64,000 bases of DNA. It comes from Spirochaetaceae bacterium bin103. Its GTDB lineage: Bacteria > Spirochaetota > Spirochaetia > SZUA-6 > Bin103. A program made the position numbers and the translations under genes. Of this stretch, positions 49,963-58,370 are shown piece by piece (the first letter of the stretch is position 1; each line of letters opens with the position of its first letter). The notes under the pieces are model-generated. The model searched no databases. It saw only the letters and a program-made list of their open reading frames with translations, and was not told where the DNA came from. The stretch is taken from contig MPNH01000006.1 in assembly GCA_002238925.1 (NCBI GenBank), positions 1 through 64,000 of the forward strand, in the 5' to 3' direction.

Positions 49963-51321
49963 TCAGGCGGCCAGCTCGGCGGCCAACTCGTCGAGACACG
50001 CTGCCAGGATGGCGAGGACCTCGTCCACCTGCTCCCGGGTAATGATCAGGGGCGGCGAGAAGCGCACGTCGTCGCCGCTCACGAAGTCGTGGCAGCCGGC
50101 CTGGACGGCCAGCGAGACACCCCGGTCCAGCAGCAACTTCGAGAGCCGCGGAGAGACCCGTTCGGCGGCCGGAAACGGTTCGTGGGTGGCCTTGTCCCGT
50201 ACCAGCTCCAGGCCCCACAGCAGGCCCAGGCCGCGGGTTTCGCCGACCAGCGGATGGCTGCCCAACTGTTCCCAGCGCGGGGCGAGGTAACGGCCCAGCT
50301 CCTGCACGTGCCGCAGAACGCCTTCCTCCTCCAGGATGTCCAGCACCTCCAGTCCCGCACGCGCCGCGACCGGGTTGTTCACCGCGGTAAAGATGTGCGG
50401 GAACGGCCCGCCGCGGGCGGTCAGCTCGGCGCGGATGCGGTCGCCGAACAGCACGCCCCCCAGCGGTGAGTAGCCGCTGCTGATGCCCTTGGCGAAAGTA
50501 ATCATGTCGGGCACCACGCCGCTGTGCTCGATGGCGAACCAGGTCCCGGTGCGGCCCATGCCGGTGATGATCTCGTCGGCAATGAACAGCACGTCGTAGC
50601 GATCGCAGATGGCGCGGATCTCCCGGAAGTACTCCGGCGGTGCCGCGCCGGCGGCGATCGCACCCATCACGACCGGCTCGGCAACGAAGGCGGCCACGTT
50701 TTCCGCACCCTCCTGCTGGATGGCACGTTCCAGTTCGCCAGCGCAGGAAAGGTTGCAGCTTCCCGCGCAGCCGGCGAACGTGCAGCGGTAGGGGTAGCAT
50801 GAAGCGATGTGGGGAAACGGCGCCAGCCAGGGCGCGTACGGCGTGCGCATGCCCACCAGTCCGGTGAGAGAGAGCGCCCCGAGTGTTGCACCGTGGTAGC
50901 TGCGCCAGCGCGCAATCACCTTGTGCTTGCCGGCGGCGCCGCGCTGCAGGTGGTACATGCGCGCCAGCTTGATGGCGGTCTCGATCGCTTCCGAGCCGCC
51001 GGACACGAAATAGACGTGATTGAGATCGCCGGGCGCCAGCGCCGCGAGGCGCTGCGCGAGTTGCAGCGCCGGCTCATTGGTGAACTGGGTGGAAAAACAG
51101 TAGGCCAGTTGCCGCGCCTGCTGCGCCATGGCGTCGGCAATGCGGCCGCGCCCGTGCCCGAGGGTCACGTTGGTGGCGCCGGCGGTGCCGTCGACGTAGC
51201 GGCGCCCGTCGGCATCGTACAGGTAGATGCCTTCCCCGCGCACCATGACGGGGTAGTGCTGGGTCGGATCCCGGTGCAGCAGGGGCTCGCTGGTGTGGGA
51301 GTTGCTGGTCATCGGTGACAT
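49963..51321 (-). CDS. Class III pyridoxal-phosphate aminotransferase
   Basis: Fold type I, subgroup II aminotransferase of 452 aa (omega-amino acid, aminobutyrate or acetylornithine type). PLP Asp249 in FIADEIITGMGRTG and Lys278 in MITFAKGISSGY are present, and FVSGGSEAIETAIKLAR binds cofactor phosphate. Five Cys (residues 175-193, in CYPYRC, GCAGSC and NLSCAGE) lie together in a region that is also Cys-rich in related enzymes. The ATG stands eight bases after a predicted -10 box. Confidence 0.92.
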   Translation of the reverse strand: MSPMTSNSHTSEPLLHRDPTQHYPVMVRGEGIYLYDADGRRYVDGTAGATNVTLGHGRGRIADAMAQQARQLAYCFSTQFTNEPALQLAQRLAALAPGDLNHVYFVSGGSEAIETAIKLARMYHLQRGAAGKHKVIARWRSYHGATLGALSLTGLVGMRTPYAPWLAPFPHIASCYPYRCTFAGCAGSCNLSCAGELERAIQQEGAENVAAFVAEPVVMGAIAAGAAPPEYFREIRAICDRYDVLFIADEIITGMGRTGTWFAIEHSGVVPDMITFAKGISSGYSPLGGVLFGDRIRAELTARGGPFPHIFTAVNNPVAARAGLEVLDILEEEGVLRHVQELGRYLAPRWEQLGSHPLVGETRGLGLLWGLELVRDKATHEPFPAAERVSPRLSKLLLDRGVSLAVQAGCHDFVSGDDVRFSPPLIITREQVDEVLAILAACLDELAAELAA

Positions 51322-51329
51322 GAACTATC

Positions 51330-51358
51330 AGCCTACGGCCGCTGCACGGCACCCGCAA
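51330..51358 (-). promoter_or_regulatory. Predicted leaderless promoter of the class III aminotransferase gene
   Basis: Minus strand: TTGCGG (51353-51358), 17-bp spacer, TAGGCT (51330-51335), then eight bases to the ATG. Confidence 0.4.
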
Positions 51359-51395
51359 GCCAGCGCCCGCCGGCAGCGCCGGCAGGTGCACGGTT

Positions 51396-52544
51396 TCAGT
51401 CCAGGCGGAATCGGGTGCAGCAGAGGAACTGCACCGGGCTTGGGTCATTGCTGTGCTCGTGATAGGCGGTGACGATGGTGCCGTCCGGCGTCTGTGCCAC
51501 GCTCGGGTAGCCGATGTGCCAGTAGAACGGCACCTCGGGGGCGGCGGCGCCGCCCTCGCGGATTACGAACTCGTTGGCCACGTCCCAGGTCACGCCGTCT
51601 TCGGACAGGCAGCCGCGTACGCCCCACGGCGGGCGCCGGTAGCCGTACACCGCCAGCACGCGGCCATCCTGGAGCTGCGTCACGTCGGCGGGGTAGCCCC
51701 AGATGTTGGTGCGCCGCGGCAGGCTCCAGCTGGCGCCGTCGTCCGCGGACCACGCGAACCACATGTTGTCGTACCGATTCGGTCGGCGCGACACCCGCAG
51801 CAGGGCGATCAGGCGGCCATCGCGCAGGCGGGTCACCCCCGGCTCGTGGAAGTGGATGATGTGAGCCGGGTCGTACGCAATGGTAGACCAGTACTCCCAG
51901 TGGCCGCCGCCGTCGTCGGAGCGCAGCAGGAAGCTACGGCCGGTTTCGCCCACCGGACCAGTGGTGTCGTTGTTGCTGATGGTCCCGCACAGCGGCATCA
52001 GCACGACGCCGTCGGGCAGCTCGATCACATGCCCGGCGCCGGAATTGCCGCACGCGTAACGGCCGAGCGACGCGGAGGTGATCGGAAAGGTGTTTACCTC
52101 GACCGGGTCGGACCAGGTGGTGCCGTTGTCGGGCGACCTGAGCACGGCGTAGCCGGTCTGCCGCTTGAGGCGCTCGGCACGGGCGCCGGGAGGGCCAAGC
52201 GCCTGGGCGTCGGCGCGTGCGCCGGAACCGGCGGAGTCGATGAAGCTGCACACCCGGGTGTGCATCACGACGGTGCCGTCGCGGAGTTGGCCGAAAGCGC
52301 AGTCCCAGTTGCCGGCGTGCTCGGAGTACGGCCAAACGACCCGCCGGTCCGGGGCCCAGGTGCGGCCGCCATCGGCGGACTTGATCAGGCAGGACTGCCC
52401 GCTGTCGGCGTGGATCGGTCCCCGTTCCTCGTTGAAGCCGAGCAGTAATTCGCCATTGGCAAGTTGCACCAGGCTCACCTGGTTGGCCGCATGCGCGGGA
52501 TCCCGGTACACCGGGATATATTCGAGATCTCTGATCTGGGCCAC
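51396..52544 (-). CDS. Sialidase-like exo-glycosidase (BNR repeat)
   Basis: Beta-propeller protein of 382 aa of the sialidase superfamily. Asp boxes: KSADGGRTWAP, SPDNGTTWSD, SDDGGGHWEY, SADDGASWSL and SEDGVTWDV. Other recognisable residues include GFNEERGPIH and the C-terminal GYPSVAQTPDGTIVTAYHEH. No signal peptide. The GTG at 52544 is preferred because a -10 box lies six bases before it; longer starts lack support. Intact, unlike the relative at 41832-43542. The substrate may not be sialic acid; many such proteins act on other glycans. Confidence 0.88.
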   Translation of the reverse strand: MAQIRDLEYIPVYRDPAHAANQVSLVQLANGELLLGFNEERGPIHADSGQSCLIKSADGGRTWAPDRRVVWPYSEHAGNWDCAFGQLRDGTVVMHTRVCSFIDSAGSGARADAQALGPPGARAERLKRQTGYAVLRSPDNGTTWSDPVEVNTFPITSASLGRYACGNSGAGHVIELPDGVVLMPLCGTISNNDTTGPVGETGRSFLLRSDDGGGHWEYWSTIAYDPAHIIHFHEPGVTRLRDGRLIALLRVSRRPNRYDNMWFAWSADDGASWSLPRRTNIWGYPADVTQLQDGRVLAVYGYRRPPWGVRGCLSEDGVTWDVANEFVIREGGAAAPEVPFYWHIGYPSVAQTPDGTIVTAYHEHSNDPSPVQFLCCTRFRLD

Positions 52545-52550
52545 GCGCGC

Positions 52551-52579
52551 ACTGTACCGTGCGTCGCATCCACTGTCAC
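52551..52579 (-). promoter_or_regulatory. Predicted leaderless promoter of the sialidase-like gene at 51396
   Basis: Minus strand: GTGACA (52574-52579), 17-bp spacer, TACAGT (52551-52556), then six bases to the GTG start. Confidence 0.55.
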
Positions 52580-52644
52580 ATCTGTTGCGCGATCGTGACA
52601 ATCGCACGCCGGTGCTTCTCGCTGGCCGGCCTTGTCGGGACTGC

Positions 52645-54108
52645 TCAGTAGCGCGCGGTGCGTGGGCGGGCGCTGAAGCGCGCCTGCTGCAGTCGCACGC
52701 TCAACTGGTGGCGCAGGTCGCCGAGCACCGCGGCGTAACGCTGTTCGGCGATCACGTTGCACAGTTCGGCGGGGTCTTCCCGCTTGTCGTACAGCACCTC
52801 GCGACCGCCGGTGTCGGAGCCGTACAGGTAGCGGGCGGTCTGCAGCGTGACGCTGCCGGGGCCGCCGTACTCGGAAAACGCCTCGGTCAGGGCGGCGCTC
52901 TTGTGCCACTCGCCGCTGCCGTCGAGCAGCCGCCGCAGCGAGCTGCCCTGCACGAAACGCGGCACCTGGACGCCGCAGTAGTCCAGGATGGTGGCCGTCA
53001 CGTCGATCTGCTCCACCACCTCGGCGACCGCCTCGCCGGCGCGCGGGTCGCCGGGCAGACGCACGATGCAGGGCACGTTGGTAATCACGCTGTGCGGCAT
53101 GCCTTTCTGGATGCGCCCATGATCGCCGAGGTACTCGCCGTGGTCGGAAGTGAAGATGACGATGGTATTCCGCGCCAGGCCGGTCGCCTCCAGGGTTGCC
53201 AGGATGCGGCCCACCTGGTCGTCGACGTGGCTCACCAGGGCATGGTAGTGAAGCACCATGCGCCGCCGGGCCGCGCCGTCAAGGCCGGCGACTTCCGGCC
53301 TGACCTGCTCGTCGGCGCTGATCGTCGGCAGCGGCAGGTCGCGGTCGGCGAGCAGGTCGACGAAGCGGCGCGGCGGGTTGATTGGCGGGTGCGGCGCGTA
53401 GAAGCCGGCGATGGCCAGGAACGGCGTGTCGCCGATTCGCTCCAGAAAACGGCAGGTTTCCGCCGCCACGAAGGCGCTGTGGGTCAGGTCCTCGTCGGCC
53501 TCGAACAGGTAGGGTTCATGAGTATTGCGGCCGGGGGCAGGGTAGTCGGGCAGGTCCTGCGGCCCGGAGATCGCGGCCGGCGGCAGGGCGGTGCGGATCC
53601 GTGCGAGCTGGTCCGGGGCGACCCGTTCCACCCACCGCGCGTAGGCGTCGTCGTAGCAGCCCGGCTCGTCCGACAGGATGCAGGTGTCGAACCCGTAGGT
53701 CGGCGCCGGGTCGCGGTGATCGCGGTTGGAGTGGGGCACGAAATGCAGCTTGCCGATCTGGGCGCCGTGGTAGCCGTACGGGGACAGCAACTGGTTGACC
53801 GGCGTCAGGTCGGCAGGGAACTCGGGGCCGTTGCTGCCCACGCCGGTGGACGAGCAGTAACGCCCGGTGAGGAACGCGAAGCGGCTCGGCACGCACACCG
53901 GGCTCTGCACGTAGCAGCGCTCGAATCGGCGCCCCGCGGCCGACAGCGCGTCGAGATGCGGCGTCGAGGCGAACGCCGATCCGTAGCAGCCCAGGCTGTC
54001 CAGGCGCTGCTGGTCGGTGTACAGCAGCAGCACGTTGGGCCGCTGCAATGTGCGTGCGCCGCGTGCATCGCGTGCGCGCGTGTCGAGTCCGTCCGCGGCG
54101 GCCACCAC
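52645..54108 (-). CDS. Sulfatase (formylglycine-dependent)
   Basis: Type I sulfatase of about 487 aa. Metal site LLYTDQQRLD, formylglycine motif C72-V-P-S-R76 followed by FAFLTGRY, and the C-terminal metal segment FTSDHGEYLGDHG are all intact. The length and the GKLHFVPHSNRDH block resemble choline- or heparan-type sulfatases, but the substrate is unknown. No signal peptide. The start is uncertain: GTG 54108 lies just after the stop of the 2-hydroxyacid dehydrogenase remnant; a TTG at 54135 overlaps that remnant. Confidence 0.9.
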   Translation of the reverse strand: MVAAADGLDTRARDARGARTLQRPNVLLLYTDQQRLDSLGCYGSAFASTPHLDALSAAGRRFERCYVQSPVCVPSRFAFLTGRYCSSTGVGSNGPEFPADLTPVNQLLSPYGYHGAQIGKLHFVPHSNRDHRDPAPTYGFDTCILSDEPGCYDDAYARWVERVAPDQLARIRTALPPAAISGPQDLPDYPAPGRNTHEPYLFEADEDLTHSAFVAAETCRFLERIGDTPFLAIAGFYAPHPPINPPRRFVDLLADRDLPLPTISADEQVRPEVAGLDGAARRRMVLHYHALVSHVDDQVGRILATLEATGLARNTIVIFTSDHGEYLGDHGRIQKGMPHSVITNVPCIVRLPGDPRAGEAVAEVVEQIDVTATILDYCGVQVPRFVQGSSLRRLLDGSGEWHKSAALTEAFSEYGGPGSVTLQTARYLYGSDTGGREVLYDKREDPAELCNVIAEQRYAAVLGDLRHQLSVRLQQARFSARPRTARY

Positions 54109-54112
54109 GCCC

Positions 54113-54430
54113 TCAGCGCGGACGGAAGCGGGCAATCGCGTCGTCGGCGAATGCGCGGTTGGCGTCCCGGGTGCGCCCGGCGGCGTGCGGCGTGTGCACG
54201 ACGTTGTGGCGGCCGAGCAGTGGCGAATCGAGCGGCAGAGGCTCCTCGGCGAACACGTCGGCGGCCAGCGCCAACTCGTCGTTCAACACGCGCCGGTACA
54301 GCGCGCCGGTGTCGCACACCGCGGCGCGGGTGACCTGCACTACAAGGCCGTGCATCGGCAGCGCGTCGATCAGTTCCGCGCCGATCAACCCGTACGTCGC
54401 CTCGGTGAGCTCAAACTTCCGATGTACGCA
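54113..54430 (-). pseudogene. C-terminal remnant of a D-2-hydroxyacid dehydrogenase
   Basis: About 100 codons match the last third of D-isomer-specific 2-hydroxyacid dehydrogenases: LTEATYGLIGAELIDALP, RAAVCDTGALYRRVL, the catalytic Glu region ADVFAEEPLPLDSPLL and the catalytic His in HTPHAAGRTRD. The substrate domain and the nucleotide-binding GxGxxG are missing. The full enzyme is about 320 aa, so this is the 3' end of a gene lost by deletion. The tail still reads in frame into translational coupling with the sulfatase. Confidence 0.8.
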
Positions 54431-54436
54431 GATCAC

Positions 54437-54450
54437 TGAGCGAACGCTCA
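54437..54450. promoter_or_regulatory. Dyad TGAGCG-AA-CGCTCA
   Basis: A 6-bp inverted repeat with a 2-bp centre lies upstream of the importer operon, about 240 bp before its first gene. It could be an operator, or a leftover of the deleted dehydrogenase region. Confidence 0.25.
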
Positions 54451-54612
54451 CTCGAATCGCTCCCGGCGTCGTCGTGTGTCGAACATTGAATCAGATCTCC
54501 CTTGCACTGCCGAACCACGCGCAACGCGACAATACGGCGCGAGTCTGCCATGGTTCGATGCGTACCATCCAGACGCGCATCACGCTGCGCACGTTCGCCG
54601 ACTGACCGGGAC

Positions 54613-54641
54613 TCGACATTACATCGCGGCTTTTGTATATA
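54613..54641 (+). promoter_or_regulatory. Predicted promoter of the LplB/YtcP/LipO-type importer operon
   Basis: TCGACA (54613-54618), a 17-bp spacer and TATATA (54636-54641) precede the first permease gene, with a leader of about 45 nt carrying GGAGG at 54683-54687. The rest of 54452-54691 holds no gene. Confidence 0.55.
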
Positions 54642-54691
54642 TAGCCGACCGCTCACCACTTTCACCATCATCAATCGCAAACGGAGGTTTG

Positions 54692-55663
54692 ATGGGCAAC
54701 GTCGAAACCGCCGGCGCCTTGCGCGTGGAGGCTGCCGGCACCCAGTCCGTGGTCAAGCGCAAGACGCCGTGGGTAAAGATCCGCCGCCACTGGCAGTACT
54801 ACCTGATGGCGGCGCTGCCGCTGACCTACCTCGTCGTGTTCAAGTACATCCCGATGGTGGGCGCCCAGATCGCGTTTCGCGACTTCTCGCCGGTAGAGGG
54901 CATCTGGGGCAGCGAATGGGTGGGCCTGGAGCACTTCCTGCTGTTCTTCAAGTCCCCCAACTTCATCCCGCTGATCCGCAACGTGGTCTCGATCAACGTG
55001 TTGGTGATGACGCTCGGATTCGTGGCGCCGATCATCCTGGCGCTGGCGCTCAACGAACTGCGCAACGTCGCATTCAAGCGTACGGTGCAGATGGTCACCT
55101 ACTTCCCGCACTTCATCTCCACCGTGGTGATGGCGTCGATGATCATCCTGTTCCTCAACCCGCGGGTCGGTTTCGCCGGCAATCTGGCACGCCTGCTGGG
55201 ATGGGAGCCGGTCGACTTCATGGGCATTTCGGCCGCGTTCCCATGGATCTACGTGTTCTCGGAGATCTGGCAGCGGTCCGGGTTCGGCGCCATCATCTAC
55301 ATGGCCGCGCTGGCCGGCATCAACCCGGAGCTGTACGAGGCCGCGCGCATCGACGGCGCTTCGCGCCTGCAGAAAATCCGCCACATCGACCTGACCGGCA
55401 TCCTGCCCACCATCATCATTCTGCTCATCCTGCAATCCGGGGAGGTGATGAACCTCGGGTTCGAGAAGGTGTTCCTGCTGCAGAATCCGCTCAATCTGCC
55501 CAACTCCGAGGTGATCGCCACCTACGTGTACAAGATCGGCCTGATCAACGCCAGTTTCAGCTTCGGCGCCGCGGTCGGCCTGTTCAACTCGGTAATCAAC
55601 TTCTTCCTGATCATTATCATCAACTCGATTGCGCGGCGCGTCTCGGAGCACAGCCTGTGGTAG
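54692..55663 (+). CDS. ABC transporter permease, LplB family (sugar)
   Basis: Inner-membrane permease of 323 aa of the carbohydrate-uptake MalF/LplB group. Six membrane segments; the EAA coupling loop is YEAARIDGASRLQKIRHIDL at about residues 215-234. The basic N-terminal tail (KRKTPWVKIRRHW) is typical of LplB. First gene of an operon with a YtcP-type permease and a LipO-type binding protein. In Bacillus, such operons lack an ATPase and share MsmX; the same is likely here. GGAGG precedes the ATG. Confidence 0.93.
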   Translation: MGNVETAGALRVEAAGTQSVVKRKTPWVKIRRHWQYYLMAALPLTYLVVFKYIPMVGAQIAFRDFSPVEGIWGSEWVGLEHFLLFFKSPNFIPLIRNVVSINVLVMTLGFVAPIILALALNELRNVAFKRTVQMVTYFPHFISTVVMASMIILFLNPRVGFAGNLARLLGWEPVDFMGISAAFPWIYVFSEIWQRSGFGAIIYMAALAGINPELYEAARIDGASRLQKIRHIDLTGILPTIIILLILQSGEVMNLGFEKVFLLQNPLNLPNSEVIATYVYKIGLINASFSFGAAVGLFNSVINFFLIIIINSIARRVSEHSLW

Positions 55664-56577
55664 CCGGATCCGCCGCCGCGCCGCTGCCGCGCCCCCATAT
55701 CCGAGAGTCGTTCGGCGACCGGGTGTTCCTGATTTGCGTTACCGCGTTTCTCACCATCATCCTGCTCGTGGTGCTGTATCCGCTCATCTACGTGATCAGT
55801 TCCTCGTTCAGTTCCGGACAAGCGGTGACCACCGGCAAGGTGTGGCTGCTTCCGGTCGAGCCGACGCTGCATGGCTACCGGACGGCGTTCGCATACCCAC
55901 AGATCTTGCGCGGCTTCCAGAACAGCGTCATCTACACCGCCTTCGGAACGCTGATCAACGTGGTCATGACCATCCTGATCGCCTACCCACTGTCGCGGCG
56001 CGACTTCTACGGACGCAAGGTGATCATGATGGGCCTGGTGTTCACCATGATGTTCTACGGTGGCCTGATCCCTACCTACCTGACCGTGCGCGCCGTGGGC
56101 ATTCTGAATACGCGCCTGGCGATGGTGGTGCCGCAGGCGCTGGCGGTGTGGCAGGTAATCATCGCGCGCACCTTCTTCCAGTCCACCATCGCCGATGAAC
56201 TGGTGGAGGCGGCGGACATCGACGGCTGCAGCGACGTTGGTTTTGTGTGGTCGGTGGTGCTGCCGCTGTCGAAGCCGATCATCGCGGTGCTGGTCCTGTT
56301 GTACGCGGTCGGGCACTGGAACGCTTATTTCGACGCACTGGTGTACCTGCACCAGACCGACCTGTTTCCGCTGCAGATCATCCTGCGCAACGTGCTCATT
56401 CTCAACGACGCCACCCGCGCCACCATGCGTGCCAGTGAGGAAATCGCCCGCGAGGGCCTGATCGACATCCTCAAGTACGCCGTCATCGTCATCGCCAGCG
56501 TTCCCGTAATGATTCTCTATCCCTTTGCCCAAAAACACTTTGTAAAGGGCGTGATGATCGGGTCGCTGAAGGGTTAA
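55657..56577 (+). CDS. ABC transporter permease, YtcP/CUT1 MalG-like (sugar)
   Basis: Second inner-membrane permease, 306 aa. GTG start overlaps the LplB stop by 7 bp. Six membrane segments, with the N-terminal FLICVTAFLTIILLVVLYPL. The coupling loop is ELVEAADIDGCSDVGFVWSV, and the C-terminus KHFVKGVMIGSLKG is diagnostic of the YtcP group. It pairs with LplB to form the channel. Confidence 0.93.
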   Translation: MVAGSAAAPLPRPHIRESFGDRVFLICVTAFLTIILLVVLYPLIYVISSSFSSGQAVTTGKVWLLPVEPTLHGYRTAFAYPQILRGFQNSVIYTAFGTLINVVMTILIAYPLSRRDFYGRKVIMMGLVFTMMFYGGLIPTYLTVRAVGILNTRLAMVVPQALAVWQVIIARTFFQSTIADELVEAADIDGCSDVGFVWSVVLPLSKPIIAVLVLLYAVGHWNAYFDALVYLHQTDLFPLQIILRNVLILNDATRATMRASEEIAREGLIDILKYAVIVIASVPVMILYPFAQKHFVKGVMIGSLKG

Positions 56578-56639
56578 CCATGGATTCCACTACGGTGCGT
56601 TGCACCGGGAAATCAAAAATGCAAGGAGGAGCTTTCCAA

Positions 56640-58286
56640 GTGAGAAAGACTCTATTGACGCTGGCCGTACTGCTGTTGGCCGGCACGTTGGCCTTCGCCG
56701 CGGGCGAGGGCGAGGGCGCGGCCCCGGGAGACGCGGTGTCGCTTACCATGTTCGGCGGACTATCCCCGAGAGTCGAGACCCTGGACTCGCCGGAAAATGA
56801 GTACACCGTCTGGATGGAAGAGAAATTCGGCGTGCAGATCGAGTGGGTGGCGGTGCCGGACCAGGAGCGCAAGCAGAAACAGAACCTGCTGCTGGCATCC
56901 GGCGACTACCCGGAAATCTTTTGGGCAGGCGATTTCAGCAACGCCGAGCAGATGCGCTACGGAGGCCAGGGCCTCCTGCAGCCGCTGAACGACCTGATCG
57001 CCCAAGCGCCGGACATTCTGGCGGCATTCGAGTTCAAACCGTACTTCCGGCCCGAGATTACCACGCCGGACGGCAACATCTACACGCTGCCCCACTTTGA
57101 GGAGTGCTATCACTGCTCGGTACGGCAGAAGCTGTGGATGAACACGACCTGGCTTGACAACCTGGGCCTGCAGATGCCGGACACAACCGACGACCTGGAG
57201 GCGGTGCTGCTGGCTTTCAAGAATCAGGATCCCAACGGCAACGGCGAGGCGGACGAGATCCCGCTGACCGGCGCCACCGGCACTTGGTCCGCGGATGTGT
57301 ACGACTACCCGATGAACCCGTTCATCTACAACGACGGCGCCAGCTACCTGTACATGAACGACAACAAGGAAGTGGACTTCAATGCCAACAAGCCGGAGTG
57401 GCGTGAGGGGCTGCGCTACATGCACCGCCTGTATGCGCAGGGGCTGATCGACCCGCAGGCGTTTACGCAGAACCTTGATGCCGGACGCGCAGTGATGAAC
57501 GCGGAAACGACCGTGGTTGGCTCCTACACCGCGGGTCACAACCGCATGTTTCCGCGCGACACCGACGACAGCCTGTGGCCCCAGTACCGGGCGGTACCGC
57601 CGGTGATGGGTCCCACCGGTCTGCGCCAAACCGCTTACTGGCCGTCCGGCGTCAGCCGCGGCAAGTTCGCCATCACCGACAAGGCGAGCGACGCCCAGGC
57701 GCGCAAGGCGATGGCGATGGCCAACTGGGCCTACACCGAGGAAGGCACGATCATGGAGATCTTTGGCCTCCCGACGAACTCCGAGGGCACCGTCAACTGG
57801 CGCTATGCCGAGGAGGGCGAACTAGGCCTGAACGGCCAGCCGGGCATCTACTGGGGCGCGCCGCATGCCGCGGACGCACCTCCTAGCAAGGACCGCTGGA
57901 GAACTGAGCTGATCTTCTGGCACTTCGACCTGTTCAACGGCTGGGTGGCCAGTCAGGACATCGCCTCGATCGAAGGCTACGAGCGGTTCCTGGTCGTGGA
58001 GAGCGACAAGTACATCCCGCACGTGCCGCCGCCGGACATGCGCGTTCCGATTGGCCGTGGTACTACCGGCGGTCTCTACTTTCCCGAAGAGGTCGCGCAG
58101 CGGATCGCCCAGATTCAGGCCGAGACACAGACCTACGTGCGCCAGAACATGGCAGCATTCATCACCGGCCAGAAGGATCTGGACGCTGACTGGGACGGCT
58201 ACGTTGCCGGCCTCGATGCCCTGGGCATCGAGGAGTACGTGGACACCTTCCAGGCGGCGATGGACGCGGCAGCCGCTCTTCAGTAG
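56640..58286 (+). CDS. ABC transporter substrate-binding protein, LipO-like (family 1, long sugar type)
   Basis: Extracytoplasmic binding protein of about 548 aa. GTG start chosen because AAGGAGG lies 10 bp upstream. Signal peptide RKTLLTLAVLLLAGTLAFAAGEGEG with the spirochaete-type end, and no Cys in the lipobox. Early mature sequence MFGGLSPRVETLD and WMEEKFGVQIEW are typical of LipO/YtcQ proteins. Third gene of the importer operon; the bidirectional terminator follows. Probably binds an oligosaccharide. Confidence 0.92.
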   Translation: MRKTLLTLAVLLLAGTLAFAAGEGEGAAPGDAVSLTMFGGLSPRVETLDSPENEYTVWMEEKFGVQIEWVAVPDQERKQKQNLLLASGDYPEIFWAGDFSNAEQMRYGGQGLLQPLNDLIAQAPDILAAFEFKPYFRPEITTPDGNIYTLPHFEECYHCSVRQKLWMNTTWLDNLGLQMPDTTDDLEAVLLAFKNQDPNGNGEADEIPLTGATGTWSADVYDYPMNPFIYNDGASYLYMNDNKEVDFNANKPEWREGLRYMHRLYAQGLIDPQAFTQNLDAGRAVMNAETTVVGSYTAGHNRMFPRDTDDSLWPQYRAVPPVMGPTGLRQTAYWPSGVSRGKFAITDKASDAQARKAMAMANWAYTEEGTIMEIFGLPTNSEGTVNWRYAEEGELGLNGQPGIYWGAPHAADAPPSKDRWRTELIFWHFDLFNGWVASQDIASIEGYERFLVVESDKYIPHVPPPDMRVPIGRGTTGGLYFPEEVAQRIAQIQAETQTYVRQNMAAFITGQKDLDADWDGYVAGLDALGIEEYVDTFQAAMDAAAALQ

Positions 58287-58315
58287 CTGACCGTCCAACA
58301 GCTTTCGTTTCTTAC

Positions 58316-58345
58316 GCTGGGCCGTTCCGGATGGGACGGCCCAGC
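58316..58345. terminator. Bidirectional terminator between the sugar importer and ketopantoate reductase genes
   Basis: A 13-bp stem, with one G-T pair on each strand, and a GGAT loop lies between convergent genes ending at 58286 and 58371. The stem is GC-rich; the flanking T-runs are short. Confidence 0.75.
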
Positions 58346-58370
58346 TTCATTGTGGTGGAACCGCGGGCGA

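Noticed and set aside
50740..51000. Cys cluster in the class III aminotransferase considered as an iron-sulfur site
   Set aside because: Similar Cys-containing insertions occur in ordinary members of this aminotransferase group; spacing matches no known cluster motif.
57600..58286. Possible separate genes inside the sugar-binding protein region in other frames
   Set aside because: All are out-of-frame shadows of the binding-protein gene.
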